Shown: positions 45,356 to 60,005 of the stretch, one piece after another | How positions within the stretch are numbered: the first letter of the stretch is position 1 | Layout: each line of letters begins with the position of its first letter | NCBI RefSeq assembly: GCF_014199685.1 | Contig: NZ_JACHNZ010000018.1 | Coordinates: 1 to 64,000, forward strand | Direction of reading: 5' to 3' | Source: Sphingosinicella soli | GTDB taxonomy: Bacteria > Pseudomonadota > Alphaproteobacteria > Sphingomonadales > Sphingomonadaceae | Length of the DNA: 64,000 nt | The notes under the pieces: generated by a model | Seen by the model: only the letters and a program-made list of their open reading frames with translations | Databases searched by the model: none | What the model was told of the DNA's origin: nothing | Program-made: the position numbers and the translations under genes

Positions 45356-46081
45356 ATGACATATTGCGTCGGCGTCCTTCTCAATGATGGCATCGTGCTC
45401 CTTTCGGACACGCGCACCAATGCCGGTTTCGATAATATCGCCAGCTACAAGAAGATGTTCGTCTTCCAGGAGCCGGGCGAGCGCGTGATCGCGCTGATGA
45501 CGGCGGGCAGCCTTTCGGTGACGCAAACCGTGATCGCGCGCCTGCGCGACGCGATCGACGATCCGGACCAGACCGAAACGCCGTCGATCATGAAGGCCTC
45601 CACGATGCTGGAGGTGGCGCATATCATCGGCGACACGCTCTCGCGCGTCACCTCGGAGGTTTCGGAAAAGCTCGAGCGGATGAAGCAGGGCGCGACCGCG
45701 TCGATGATCCTCGCCGGGCAGCGCAGGGGCGGCGGCCCGCGCATGTTCCTGATCTATCCGGAGGGCAATTTCATCGAGGCCACGGAAGATACGCCCTTCC
45801 TCCAGATCGGCGAGCACAAGTACGGCAAGCCGATTCTCGACCGGGTGGTCCGCAAGAGCATGCCGATCGAGGATGCGCGCAAGGCGCTGCTGCTTTCGAT
45901 GGATTCGACGCTGCGCTCGAACCTGTCGGTCGGGATGCCGCTCGATCTCGCCGTCATCCGCAAGGATGAACTCGGCTTTTCCGAAACGCGCCGGTTCGAG
46001 CCGGGCGATCCGTCGTTCTCCGCGATGTCGGACGCATGGAGCCGCACGCTGCGCGAGGGGTTCTCGCGGATCGAGATCTGA
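45356..46081 (+). CDS. Anbu, proteasome-related Ntn hydrolase
   Basis: The 241-residue protein starts MTYCVGVLLNDGIVLLSDTR. After removal of Met, Thr1, Asp17 and a Lys at 31/32 match the proteasome beta-type catalytic set, and MTAGSLSVTQTVIARLRD and STLRSNLSVGMPLDLAVI fit the Anbu (ancestral beta subunit) family. Anbu proteins assemble into open helical or ring-like oligomers. The physiological substrate is not firmly known. Co-occurrence with ATP-grasp, alpha-E and transglutaminase genes is the standard Anbu neighbourhood. Confidence 0.93.
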   Translation: MTYCVGVLLNDGIVLLSDTRTNAGFDNIASYKKMFVFQEPGERVIALMTAGSLSVTQTVIARLRDAIDDPDQTETPSIMKASTMLEVAHIIGDTLSRVTSEVSEKLERMKQGATASMILAGQRRGGGPRMFLIYPEGNFIEATEDTPFLQIGEHKYGKPILDRVVRKSMPIEDARKALLLSMDSTLRSNLSVGMPLDLAVIRKDELGFSETRRFEPGDPSFSAMSDAWSRTLREGFSRIEI

Positions 46082-46084
46082 CGA

Positions 46085-46486
46085 TCAGGGCTTGCCGAAA
46101 AAGCGGTCGATCACGCTTTGTGTCAGCCGCGCCGGACGAAGCGTTTCGGCGGCCACGCAGCACCAGCTCGATTTCACCTCGGCAAGCACCTCCTCGCCGC
46201 GCCTGATGACGGTCTCGTAAAACGCGCGCGCGCCGTGCACCTTTTCAAGGAGCACGGTGGCGAACACCTCGTCTTCCAGAAACGTCGGCCGCCGGTAGGT
46301 GATCTCGTGCTTCAGCGCGACCCACATGTGCGCGGCGACCGCTTCGGCGGGGGCGAAGCGCTGCCAGTGGCTGAGCACGGCATCCTGCACCCATTTCAGG
46401 TAGCTGGCGTTGTTCACGTGCCCCATGAAATCGATATCGGCGGGGCTGATTTCGATCGCGTAGCTGAAGGGGGCGGGGCCGGACAT
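46085..46486 (-). CDS. Acyl-CoA thioesterase, 4HBT family
   Basis: The 133-residue hot-dog-fold protein has the 4HBT active-site signature DIDFMGHVNNASYLKW with Asp19 and the HVNN turn, then ITYRRPTFLEDEV. These enzymes cleave acyl-CoA thioesters; chain-length and CoA-partner specificity cannot be read from the sequence. It is convergent with the Anbu gene, with 3 bases between stops. No strong terminator lies between them. Confidence 0.9.
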   Translation of the reverse strand: MSGPAPFSYAIEISPADIDFMGHVNNASYLKWVQDAVLSHWQRFAPAEAVAAHMWVALKHEITYRRPTFLEDEVFATVLLEKVHGARAFYETVIRRGEEVLAEVKSSWCCVAAETLRPARLTQSVIDRFFGKP

Positions 46487-46523
46487 GCGCAGAGGATAGC
46501 AGGCCGCGCCGCCCATACAAACG

Positions 46524-46555
46524 AAAAGCCCCGCCGGAGAGAACTCCGGCGGGGC
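46524..46555 (-). terminator. Terminator for the PEP-CTERM gene
   Basis: A perfect 12-bp stem GCCCCGCCGGAG / CTCCGGCGGGGC (46528-46539 and 46544-46555) with AGAA loop is followed on the minus strand by TTTTCG. It lies 24 bases after the PEP-CTERM stop. Confidence 0.85.
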
Positions 46556-46578
46556 CTTTGCGTGACGAAAGCTGTGGC

Positions 46579-47169
46579 TTACGCGGCCTTGCGGCGACGC
46601 GCGGCGGCGAGGCCGACGAGGCCCAGGCCGAAGAGCGCGAGCGCAGCCGGTTCCGGCACATCGACGATGTTCACGGCGGTGACCGTGGCCTTCACCTTGG
46701 TCGGCGAACCGAAATCGATACCGGCGAGGTTCTGGAACGACACGGTGAAGATGGACCCGTCGTCGGCGATGATCGGCGCGATCGCATTCCACGTCAGTGC
46801 GCCGCCGCTGATGGCGCCGAACGCGGTCAGGAACCAGCCCGATCCGCCCGTGGACGCCGAGCCGGCGATCGGCGCGTCGAACGCGAGCGTGGCGGTGAAG
46901 TCCACATCGCCGCCGCCGAGGCCGCCGAGATAGAGGTTCGCGAAGTTGAACGAGACGCTCTCGCCCTCTTCAAGATCGAACGAGAAATCGTTGCCGAACG
47001 CGAGGCCCGCATTCGCGGTGCATGTCGGCAGAAGGTAGCAATCGAGATCCGCTACGGTGATGCTCGAACCGCCATGATCGACGTCGAAGGTCAGGCCGGC
47101 GAGCGCGGGCGCGGAGAACGTGGCGGCACCGACAAATGCAGCGGCAACGGCGAATGATTTCATGGTCAT
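46579..47169 (-). CDS. PEP-CTERM sorting-domain secreted protein
   Basis: The 196-residue protein has a signal peptide (MTMKSFAVAAAFVGAATFSAPALA) and a glycine- and aspartate-rich beta domain. It ends in a classical PEP-CTERM signal: VPEP, a hydrophobic helix (ALALFGLGLVGLAAA) and RRRK. Exosortase cleaves such proteins at the PEP region; they are usually linked to exopolysaccharide or biofilm. No exosortase gene is in the window. The start ATG at 47169 is favoured over 47163 because of the upstream AGGAAG site. Confidence 0.88.
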   Translation of the reverse strand: MTMKSFAVAAAFVGAATFSAPALAGLTFDVDHGGSSITVADLDCYLLPTCTANAGLAFGNDFSFDLEEGESVSFNFANLYLGGLGGGDVDFTATLAFDAPIAGSASTGGSGWFLTAFGAISGGALTWNAIAPIIADDGSIFTVSFQNLAGIDFGSPTKVKATVTAVNIVDVPEPAALALFGLGLVGLAAARRRKAA

Positions 47170-47325
47170 GGAGGGGAGCTTCCTTTCAGCAAAGCAACAC
47201 AAACGGTCGCTACTGGATGCAATGATCGTGCCACCCTCGAAATGATTGAAAACAGGGTTAATGTTAAATTTACCGTCACCGAACTGTAAAAAATTCCGAC
47301 GGTTTTCGCGCCCCGGCCGCCGCTG

Positions 47326-48276
47326 TCAGAACCAGGCGCGGACGCCGACCAGCCAGCGAAGCGTATCCGTGTCTTCGCCCGCGATGCGCGCGTAATCTGC
47401 GGTGTCGCCGATTTTGCCGTGCCATTCGACGCCGATGTAGGGCCGCATCCGGGGCGTGATCTCATAGCCGAGCCGCGCGCCCGCCTCGATCGCCGAAAGT
47501 CCTGCGCCGATCCCGTATTCGGGGATGTCCTGCGCGGAAAACTCGACTTCGAGGCGCGGCTGCAGGATCAGTCGCTGCGTCAGGCGCTGATCGTATTCGG
47601 CCTCGATGCGCGCGGTCACGTCCCCCTTCGTGGAGATGAAGGCGGCGGCGTCCACCTCGAACTTGTAGGGAGAGAGGCCCTGGATGCCGATCACCGCGTG
47701 GGCGCGGTCCGGCTCCGGGCGGATGTCGTAGCGCACGCCCGCCTGCAGATCGAAGAACGGCCCGATCGCGCGGCTCCACAGCGCCTGCACCTCGGCGGAT
47801 TCAAGCGCGCCGCCGAACGCGCCTTCGCCTTCGGTCTTCCACCAGAACTTGTCGATGTCGCGGCCGATCCAGCCCTGCACGTCCCACAGATAGGTCTCGT
47901 GGCCTTGGCCCAAGCCCGTTTCGAGCCGGTCGATGATGGTCTTGTTCACCGTCATGCCGCCCGTTTCCTTGTACAGCGCGGCGCGCGCGGCGGCCATTGT
48001 CTCGGCGCCGAACACGGCATCGGCGGCATGGACCGCGCCGGAGGTCGCCGCGGCGGGCGGCGGGCCTTTGGGGATGGCAGGGCCTGAAGGCGCGGCGCCG
48101 TGCCCGGCGTACGGGTCGGCCGATGGCATGACATGGCCTGCGTGCGGGTCAGCGGCCGGCGGCGGCATCACGTGCCCCGCGTGCGGATCGGCGGCGGGCA
48201 TCTGGTGGTGCGAATGGTCCTGCGCGAACGCCGGGCCCGCCGCGCCGATCAGGAGGAGTGCAAGACGCCGCGTCAT
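47326..48276 (-). CDS. copB: Copper resistance protein B (outer membrane)
   Basis: The 316-residue protein has a signal peptide (LALLLIGAAGPAFA) and a His/Met-rich mature N-terminus with repeats of DPHAGHVMP and SADPYAGHG, metal-binding in character. It then has the CopB barrel domain with DVQGWIGRDIDKFWWKTEGE, ILQPRLEVEFSAQDIPEYGIG and PYIGVEWHGKIG. PcoB/CopB is a predicted outer-membrane protein of the copper resistance system. It overlaps copA by ATGA, so it is made together with the oxidase. Confidence 0.93.
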   Translation of the reverse strand: MTRRLALLLIGAAGPAFAQDHSHHQMPAADPHAGHVMPPPAADPHAGHVMPSADPYAGHGAAPSGPAIPKGPPPAAATSGAVHAADAVFGAETMAAARAALYKETGGMTVNKTIIDRLETGLGQGHETYLWDVQGWIGRDIDKFWWKTEGEGAFGGALESAEVQALWSRAIGPFFDLQAGVRYDIRPEPDRAHAVIGIQGLSPYKFEVDAAAFISTKGDVTARIEAEYDQRLTQRLILQPRLEVEFSAQDIPEYGIGAGLSAIEAGARLGYEITPRMRPYIGVEWHGKIGDTADYARIAGEDTDTLRWLVGVRAWF

Positions 48277-49958
48277 GCCGCGTCTCCTTCGCTATCGAGA
48301 GGCCGCACCGTCACCACGTTGAACATGCCGAGGTGCATGTGCATCAGCAGGTGGCAGTGGAACGCCCAGTCGCCGGGCGCGTCGGCGGTGAAGTCGAAGG
48401 CGACCTTGCCGCCCGGCAGCACGTTCACCGTGTGCTTGCGCGGGTGGTGGCCCTCGTGGCCGTTCACGACCTCGAAGAAATGCCCGTGCAGGTGGATGGG
48501 GTGCGCCATCATCGTGTCGTTCACCAGCGTCACGCGCACGCGCTCGTTGCGTTCGAAGCGGAACGGCTCTGTCACCGGGCTGAACTGCTCGCCGTTCAGC
48601 GACCACATGTAGCGTTCCATGTTGCTCGTCAGGTGGATTTCGAGATTGCGCGAGGGCGGGCGCGGGTCCGGGTTCGGCGCCAGCGCGACGAGATCGGTGT
48701 AGACGAGCACGCGGTGCGTCTCGTCCTCAAGGCCGAGCCCCCGGTCGCCGACGCGGTCCACCGGCATCGGCGCGATCATGTCGACGCCGGGGCTCAGCTT
48801 CACGCCCGCGCGCGCGGCGTTCTGCGGGTCGCGCATTTTCATGGAATGGCCCATCGCGGCATGGTCACCGCCGCTGCCGTGCCCCATGTCCTTCATCGAA
48901 AGCGTCGGGCGTTCGCGCAGCTTGGGCACCGGCGCGCTCATGCCCATCCGGGGCGCCAGCGTCGCGCGCGCCATGCCGGAGCGGTCGACGCTCTCGGCGG
49001 CGAGCGTGTACGCGCCGTCCCCCGGCGTCACGATCACGTCGTAGGTCTCCGCGACGCTGATCTGGAGTTCGTCCGTCTCCACCGGCCGCACGTTCTCGCC
49101 GTCCGCGTTCACCACGGTCATGGGGAGGCCGGGGATGCGGACGTTGAAGATGGTCATGGCCGACGCATTGATGATACGCAGCCGCACGCGCTCGCCCGGC
49201 GTGAAGAGCCCGGTCCAGTTCTCCGCCGGGCCGTGTCCGTTCACGAGATAGGTGTAGGTCGCGCCGGTCACATCCGAAATGTCGGCGGGGCTCATCCGCA
49301 TGCCGCCCCATTCCAGCCGATCCTTCAGGCTCTGGCCCTTGCCCGCCAGCAGCTCGGCAAGGTTCGGATTGTCGCGGCGGAAGAACTCGGGATCCTGCTT
49401 CAGCGTCTTCATGATCGCGTGCGGATGCATGAAGCTCCAGTCGGACAGCACGATCACGTGCTCGCGGTCGTAGGCGACGGGGTCCGACGCGGCGGGATCG
49501 ATGACGAGAGGGCCGTAATGCCCCATGGCTTCCTGCAGGTTCGAATGGCTGTGATACCAATAGGTGCCGGCCTGAATGACCGGGAATTCGTAGGTGAAGC
49601 TGGAATGCGGCGCGATGCCGGGGAAGCTGATGCCCGGCACGCCGTCCATCTGGAACGGCAGCAGCAGCCCGTGCCAGTGGATCGATGTGTCTTCGTCAAG
49701 ATGGTTGGCGACGATCAGCCGCGCGTTCTGGCCTTCCTTCAAACGGATAAGCGGCGCGGGCAGCGTGCCGTTCACCGTGATCGCATGGCCGGTGCGCCCG
49801 CCGACGGTGAAGGGCGTGTGCCCGACGTTCAGCCGAATCTCGGGGCCGGAAAGCGCGGCGCCGATGCCGGGCGTGCCGCTGCGCGCCCATGCGGGGAAAA
49901 GTGCCGTGGCACCAAGGCCGCCGATCAACGCGCGGCGCGAGAGGGGAAGTGTGTTCAT
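48273..49958 (-). CDS. copA: Multicopper oxidase CopA
   Basis: CopA oxidises Cu(I) in the periplasm. The 561-residue protein starts with a twin-arginine-type signal (LSRRALIGGLGATALFPAWA) and has the four copper-site motifs: SIHWHGLLLP, YWYHSHS, HPIHLHGHFFEV and AFHCHLLMHMHLGM. A Met/His-rich insert (MKDMGHGSGGDHAAMGHSM) near residue 360-380 is typical of CopA/PcoA. The ATG chosen gives a normal Tat signal; a longer frame upstream adds only an Arg-rich stretch. A regulated promoter between it and cueR controls both. Confidence 0.95.
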   Translation of the reverse strand: MNTLPLSRRALIGGLGATALFPAWARSGTPGIGAALSGPEIRLNVGHTPFTVGGRTGHAITVNGTLPAPLIRLKEGQNARLIVANHLDEDTSIHWHGLLLPFQMDGVPGISFPGIAPHSSFTYEFPVIQAGTYWYHSHSNLQEAMGHYGPLVIDPAASDPVAYDREHVIVLSDWSFMHPHAIMKTLKQDPEFFRRDNPNLAELLAGKGQSLKDRLEWGGMRMSPADISDVTGATYTYLVNGHGPAENWTGLFTPGERVRLRIINASAMTIFNVRIPGLPMTVVNADGENVRPVETDELQISVAETYDVIVTPGDGAYTLAAESVDRSGMARATLAPRMGMSAPVPKLRERPTLSMKDMGHGSGGDHAAMGHSMKMRDPQNAARAGVKLSPGVDMIAPMPVDRVGDRGLGLEDETHRVLVYTDLVALAPNPDPRPPSRNLEIHLTSNMERYMWSLNGEQFSPVTEPFRFERNERVRVTLVNDTMMAHPIHLHGHFFEVVNGHEGHHPRKHTVNVLPGGKVAFDFTADAPGDWAFHCHLLMHMHLGMFNVVTVRPLDSEGDAA

Positions 49959-49973
49959 GCGGCGCCTTCTGCA

Positions 49974-49998
49974 CCTTGACATTATGTCAGGGTCAAGG
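49974..49998. promoter_or_regulatory. CueR-type dyad operator between copA and cueR
   Basis: CCTTGAC at 49974-49980 and its complement GTCAAGG at 49992-49998 are separated by 11 bases, a 25-bp dyad of the kind MerR-family activators bind within a stretched promoter spacer. It is centred in the 77-bp gap between divergent copA and cueR. TTGAC cores may serve as -35 elements on both strands. Good -10 hexamers are not obvious. Confidence 0.65.
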
Positions 49999-50035
49999 GT
50001 CTGTTTGGACGATTTTCGAATCCGGGGGTGAAACT

Positions 50036-50431
50036 ATGAACATCGGCGAGGCATCGAAGAAAAGCGGCGTCAGCCAGCGCATGATCCGGCACTACGAGGG
50101 CATCGGCCTCATCCCGCTGCCGCCGCGCCGCGACTCCGGCTACCGCGACTACGGCGAGGCCGATGTCCACCGCCTGCGGTTCATCGCCAATGCGCGCGAT
50201 CTCGGCTTCGGCATCGATGAAATCCGCACGCTGCTGGCGCTCTGGTCCGACCGGGAGCGCAGCAGCGCAGACGTGAAGCGCCTCGCGCTCCAGCAGGCCG
50301 AAGCGCTCGGCGAGAAGGCGAAGGCGATTGAGGCGATGCGCCGCACGCTTATCCATCTGGCCAAGGGTTGCCAGGGCGATTCGCGCCCCGAATGCCCGAT
50401 CATCGACGCGCTCGCGACCCGCATTCATTGA
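50036..50431 (+). CDS. cueR: Copper-responsive MerR-family regulator CueR
   Basis: The 131-residue protein has the MerR helix-turn-helix [25 protein letters not shown], a wing [20 protein letters not shown] and a dimerisation helix. Metal-binding Cys112 and Cys120 occur in [12 protein letters not shown], the same residue numbers as in E. coli CueR. It activates copper export and oxidation genes on Cu(I). It is divergent from copA-copB. Confidence 0.94.
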   Translation: MNIGEASKKSGVSQRMIRHYEGIGLIPLPPRRDSGYRDYGEADVHRLRFIANARDLGFGIDEIRTLLALWSDRERSSADVKRLALQQAEALGEKAKAIEAMRRTLIHLAKGCQGDSRPECPIIDALATRIH

Positions 50432-50513
50432 CTATAAAGCGCGCCGTTCCTATGTCGGCGGCGATGTTGGGGGCGCGCCTGTGCGGCCCCGCCCTTTGCG
50501 CACAAGGTCCTTC

Positions 50514-53216
<2,703 letters not shown>

Positions 53217-53619
53217 CCGCCGCGCCGGACTCTGCGCGATTCGTGTCACGAGTCGGGCGGGGCGTGCCCGCGAATGTTCCTTTCGTCATGCGGGGCGGAG
53301 ACAGCGTGAAAGATGCGCGCCGGGCGCGTCGCCGAAGACCCGCAGAGAACCGTCACGAAAGCCGTTGACCTTGGGGGGGCGCACGCATATAAGCCGCGCC
53401 CGTACTCGCGGGCTGGTGGTAGGCGTTCGTCCTAGACGCTGTCCTGGAACGGGTTTTTAGAGCTGATAGGCCGCAAGGCCGCGAAATAAGGGTCCGGGTG
53501 GGGCCGTTAAGGTGCCCGCCGGGGCCGTTTGCATTTGTCCGCGAATCGATCGCGGATGTTTTGCGCGCGGCTGGTCACGGATGCTCGCATGGATTTGGAA
53601 ACAAGAGGCTGAAGCGTTA
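53217..53619 (+). other. 403-bp secA-rpsL intergenic region with long str-operon leader
   Basis: No gene is seen. It holds the rpsL promoter (53365-53393) and, if transcription begins just after the -10, an untranslated leader of about 220 bases. The leader has a T-tract at 53453-53457 (GGGTTTTTAG) after a GC-rich segment, and several short inverted repeats in 53470-53580 (for example GGCCGCAAGGCC at 53469-53480). This could allow attenuation or autoregulation by S7, but no known motif is recognised. Confidence 0.5.
53365..53393 (+). promoter_or_regulatory. Sigma70-type promoter of the str operon
   Basis: TTGACC at 53365-53370 and TATAAG at 53388-53393 are separated by 17 bp, the ideal spacing for housekeeping sigma factors. 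It is the best promoter match found in the window, as expected for a highly expressed ribosomal operon. Confidence 0.8.
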
Positions 53620-53991
53620 ATGCCGACGATCAACCAGCTGGTCCGCAAGGGTCGAAACCCGCAGAAGGCGCGCAACAAGGTGCCGGCGCTTGAGGCGAAT
53701 CCGCAGAAGCGCGGCGTTTGCACGCGCGTCTATACGACGACCCCGAAGAAGCCGAACTCGGCGCTCCGCAAGGTCGCCAAGATTCGCCTGACCAACGGTT
53801 TCGAGGTGATCGGCTACATCCCGGGTGAAGGCCACAACCTTCAGGAACACTCGGTGGTGCTCATTCGCGGCGGCCGCGTGAAGGATTTGCCGGGTGTGCG
53901 CTATCACGTGCTCCGCGGCGTGCTTGACACCCAGGGCGTCAAGGACCGCAAGCAGAGCCGTTCGAAATACGGCGCCAAGCGGCCGAAGTAA
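53620..53991 (+). CDS. rpsL: 30S ribosomal protein S12
   Basis: S12 lies at the decoding centre and controls accuracy. The 123-residue protein is canonical: [31 protein letters not shown] with the lysine pair at 43-44, and [17 protein letters not shown]. Those streptomycin-associated lysines are the wild-type (sensitive) residues. It opens the rpsL-rpsG-fusA-tuf operon; an AAGAGGCTGAAG stretch lies upstream of the ATG. Confidence 0.98.
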   Translation: MPTINQLVRKGRNPQKARNKVPALEANPQKRGVCTRVYTTTPKKPNSALRKVAKIRLTNGFEVIGYIPGEGHNLQEHSVVLIRGGRVKDLPGVRYHVLRGVLDTQGVKDRKQSRSKYGAKRPK

Positions 53992-54003
53992 GGAAACGAA
54001 GAA

Positions 54004-54474
54004 ATGGCTCGTCGTCGTCGTCCGGAGAAGCGCGAAATTCTCCCCGATCCCCGCTTCGGGGACATCACGCTCACGAAATTCATGAATCTCGTGATGTATG
54101 AGGGCAAGAAGTCGATCGCTGAAACGATCGTCTACACTGCGCTCGACAGCATCGAATCGAAGATGAAGAAGGATCCTGTCGGGATCTTTCACGACGCGCT
54201 GAACAACGTGAAGCCGGGCATCGAGGTCCGCAGCCGCCGCGTCGGCGGTGCGACCTATCAGGTGCCCGTCGAGGTGCGTCCGGAGCGTTCGCAGGCGCTG
54301 GCGATCCGCTGGCTGATCGCGTCGGCCCGCAACCGCAGCGAGAACACGATGTCGGCGCGCCTTTCGGGCGAGCTGATGGATGCCTCGCAGAACCGCGGCA
54401 CCGCCGTGAAGAAGCGCGAAGACACACACCGTATGGCCGAGGCGAACCGCGCCTTCGCGCACTACCGCTGGTAA
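54004..54474 (+). CDS. rpsG: 30S ribosomal protein S7
   Basis: S7 nucleates the 3' domain of 16S rRNA and in enterics represses the str operon. The 156-residue protein has [38 protein letters not shown] and the [20 protein letters not shown] signature. It follows rpsL after 12 bases with AAGGAAACGAAGAA as binding site. Confidence 0.98.
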   Translation: MARRRRPEKREILPDPRFGDITLTKFMNLVMYEGKKSIAETIVYTALDSIESKMKKDPVGIFHDALNNVKPGIEVRSRRVGGATYQVPVEVRPERSQALAIRWLIASARNRSENTMSARLSGELMDASQNRGTAVKKREDTHRMAEANRAFAHYRW

Positions 54475-54493
54475 AGAGTAAGGACTGACCGTC

Positions 54494-56569
<2,076 letters not shown>

Positions 56570-56622
56570 TTTTGGGTTGGCCGACGAGGCCTGGGACAGC
56601 AGAAGACAAGAGGGTTTAAGAG

Positions 56623-57813
<1,191 letters not shown>

Positions 57814-57827
57814 GCGAAAGCATATCG

Positions 57828-57866
57828 CCGGTCCGGCACGAAAACGTGCCGGACCGGTTTGCTTTT
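57828..57866 (+). terminator. Terminator after tuf
   Basis: A perfect 13-bp stem CCGGTCCGGCACG (57828-57840) with its complement at 57845-57857 and an AAAA loop is followed by TTTGCTTTT. It separates the str operon from the S10 cluster, so rpsJ needs its own promoter in the remaining 60 bases or read-through. Confidence 0.9.
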
Positions 57867-57927
57867 GCCGGTTGGTTTGAGAAGGCCGAAATTGGTCGGC
57901 CGAATAAAGGTTTGAACGGGTACCCGC

Positions 57928-58242
<315 letters not shown>

Positions 58243-58260
58243 CCTGATTTTTTAACTCAA

Positions 58261-58280
58261 GCCCGCTGCACGCAGCGGGC
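58261..58280. repeat. Short hairpin between rpsJ and rplC
   Basis: GCCCGCTGC and its complement GCAGCGGGC flank two bases (58261-58280) in the 62-bp gap. No T-run follows on the plus strand, while a run of T precedes it, so it is not a plus-strand terminator. It may tune expression between rpsJ and rplC or stabilise processed RNA. Confidence 0.4.
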
Positions 58281-58304
58281 CTCTGAATAGGAAGGGACAA
58301 GATC

Positions 58305-59066
58305 ATGCGCACTGGCGTGATCGCAAAGAAGGTGGGAATGACCCGGCTGTTCAAGGATGACGGCCGGCACGTTCCTGTGACGGTCCTCAGCCTCGAAGGC
58401 TGTCAGGTCGTTGCGCAGCGCACTGCGGATCGTGACGGTTATGTCGCGCTTCAGCTCGGTGCCGGCACCGCGAAGGTTAAGAACGTCGCCAAGCCGCAGC
58501 GCGGTCACTTCGGCAAGGCCGAAGTCGAACCGAAGGCGCAGGTTGTCGAATTCCGCGTCTCCGAAGATGCGCTCGTCGATGTGGGTGCCGAACTTTCGGC
58601 CGACCATTTCGTTGCGGGTCAGTATGTCGACATCACGGGTTCCACGCAGGGCAAAGGCTTCGCCGGCGCCATGAAGCGTTGGGGTTTCAGCGGTCTGCGT
58701 GCAACGCACGGCGTGTCGGTGTCGCACCGTTCGCATGGTTCGACCGGACAGCGTCAGGATCCCGGCAAGGTCTTCAAGAACAAGAAGATGGCCGGCCACA
58801 TGGGCGCCCGCAATCGCACCCAGCAGAACCTGGAAATCGTGGGCACCGATACCGCGCGCGGTCTCATCTTCGTCAAGGGTTCGGTTCCCGGTCACAAGGG
58901 CGGCTGGCTCGAAGTTCGCGACGCCGTGAAGGTCGCGCGTCCGGGCGAAGCGCCGTATCCGGCCTCTGTCCGCAGCGCCAACAACAATGAAGCGGCGCCC
59001 GCCGAGGTTCCGGCGGAAACGCCGGCCGAGACGGTCGAAACCGCCACCGACGGCCAGGAGGGCTGA
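58305..59066 (+). CDS. rplC: 50S ribosomal protein L3 with extended acidic tail
   Basis: L3 is an early assembly protein near the peptidyl-transferase centre. The 253-residue protein has [20 protein letters not shown], the [21 protein letters not shown] loop and [22 protein letters not shown]. Beyond the normal end (about residue 225) it carries an Ala/Glu/Pro/Thr-rich tail ([19 protein letters not shown]). A similar tail is on S16. Confidence 0.97.
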   Translation: MRTGVIAKKVGMTRLFKDDGRHVPVTVLSLEGCQVVAQRTADRDGYVALQLGAGTAKVKNVAKPQRGHFGKAEVEPKAQVVEFRVSEDALVDVGAELSADHFVAGQYVDITGSTQGKGFAGAMKRWGFSGLRATHGVSVSHRSHGSTGQRQDPGKVFKNKKMAGHMGARNRTQQNLEIVGTDTARGLIFVKGSVPGHKGGWLEVRDAVKVARPGEAPYPASVRSANNNEAAPAEVPAETPAETVETATDGQEG

Positions 59067-59068
59067 AC

Positions 59069-59692
59069 ATGAAGGTCAAAGTACAGACCCTCGACGGCAA
59101 AACCGGTTCCGATGATGTCGAACTGAACGACGAGATCTTCGGTCTCGAACTTCGCGCCGACATTCTGCACCGCGTCGTCAACTGGCAGCTCGCCAACCGT
59201 CGCGGCTATGCCCGCGCGGCGCGCGAGCGCAGCGATGTCGCGCGCACCGGCAAGAAGTTCGGTCGCCAGAAGGGCGGCGGCACGGCCCGTCACGGCAACC
59301 GTCGCGCGCCGATCTTCATCGGCGGCGGCAAGGCCCACGGTCCGCGCGCGCGCTCGTTCGAGCAGAGCCTCAACAAGAAGATCCGCGTGCTCGGTCTCAA
59401 GACCGCGCTTTCGGTGAAGGCCCGCGAAGGCAAGCTCATCGTCGTCAAGGATCTCGAGCTGAAGGATGCAAAGACGAAGGCGCTGCGCGAACAGCTCGGC
59501 AAGCTTGGCATCACCAGCGGTCTTTTCATCGACGGCGATACGCCCGCGAACTTCCGCCTGGCCTGCGCGAACCTCTACAAGGTGGACGTGCTCCCGGTGA
59601 TCGGCGCGAACGTCTACGACATCCTCAATCACGACACGCTCGTCCTCACGACATCGGCGGTCGAAAAGCTGGAGGCGCGCTTCAATGGCTAA
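59069..59692 (+). CDS. rplD: 50S ribosomal protein L4
   Basis: L4 lines the exit tunnel. The 207-residue protein has [19 protein letters not shown], then [22 protein letters not shown] (tunnel loop) and the C-terminal [22 protein letters not shown]. It starts 2 bases after the rplC stop and overlaps rplW by 8 bases. Confidence 0.98.
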   Translation: MKVKVQTLDGKTGSDDVELNDEIFGLELRADILHRVVNWQLANRRGYARAARERSDVARTGKKFGRQKGGGTARHGNRRAPIFIGGGKAHGPRARSFEQSLNKKIRVLGLKTALSVKAREGKLIVVKDLELKDAKTKALREQLGKLGITSGLFIDGDTPANFRLACANLYKVDVLPVIGANVYDILNHDTLVLTTSAVEKLEARFNG

Positions 59693-60002
59693 GGCTGCGA
59701 AGAAGGCCGAGATCGCGCTGGAGCACTACGACGTGATCCTGGCGCCGATTATCACCGAAAAGTCGACGCAGGTGTCGGAATACAACCAGGTTGTGTTCCA
59801 CGTCGCGAAGACCGCGACCAAGCCTGACATCAAGGCAGCGGTCGAAGCGCTGTTCGATGTCAAGGTGAAGGGCGTGAACACGCTCATCGCCAAGGGCAAG
59901 ACGAAGCGCTGGAAGGGTCAGCGCTACATCCGCTCCGATGCGAAAAAAGCCGTCGTGACGCTCGCCGAAGGCGAGTCGATCGACGTGACCACGGGAATCT
60001 AG
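59685..60002 (+). CDS. rplW: 50S ribosomal protein L23
   Basis: L23 sits at the exit of the tunnel and docks SRP (Ffh) and trigger factor. The 105-residue protein has [25 protein letters not shown] and the [24 protein letters not shown] segment. The ATG overlaps the end of rplD. Confidence 0.98.
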   Translation: MAKAAKKAEIALEHYDVILAPIITEKSTQVSEYNQVVFHVAKTATKPDIKAAVEALFDVKVKGVNTLIAKGKTKRWKGQRYIRSDAKKAVVTLAEGESIDVTTGI

Positions 60003-60005
60003 GCC

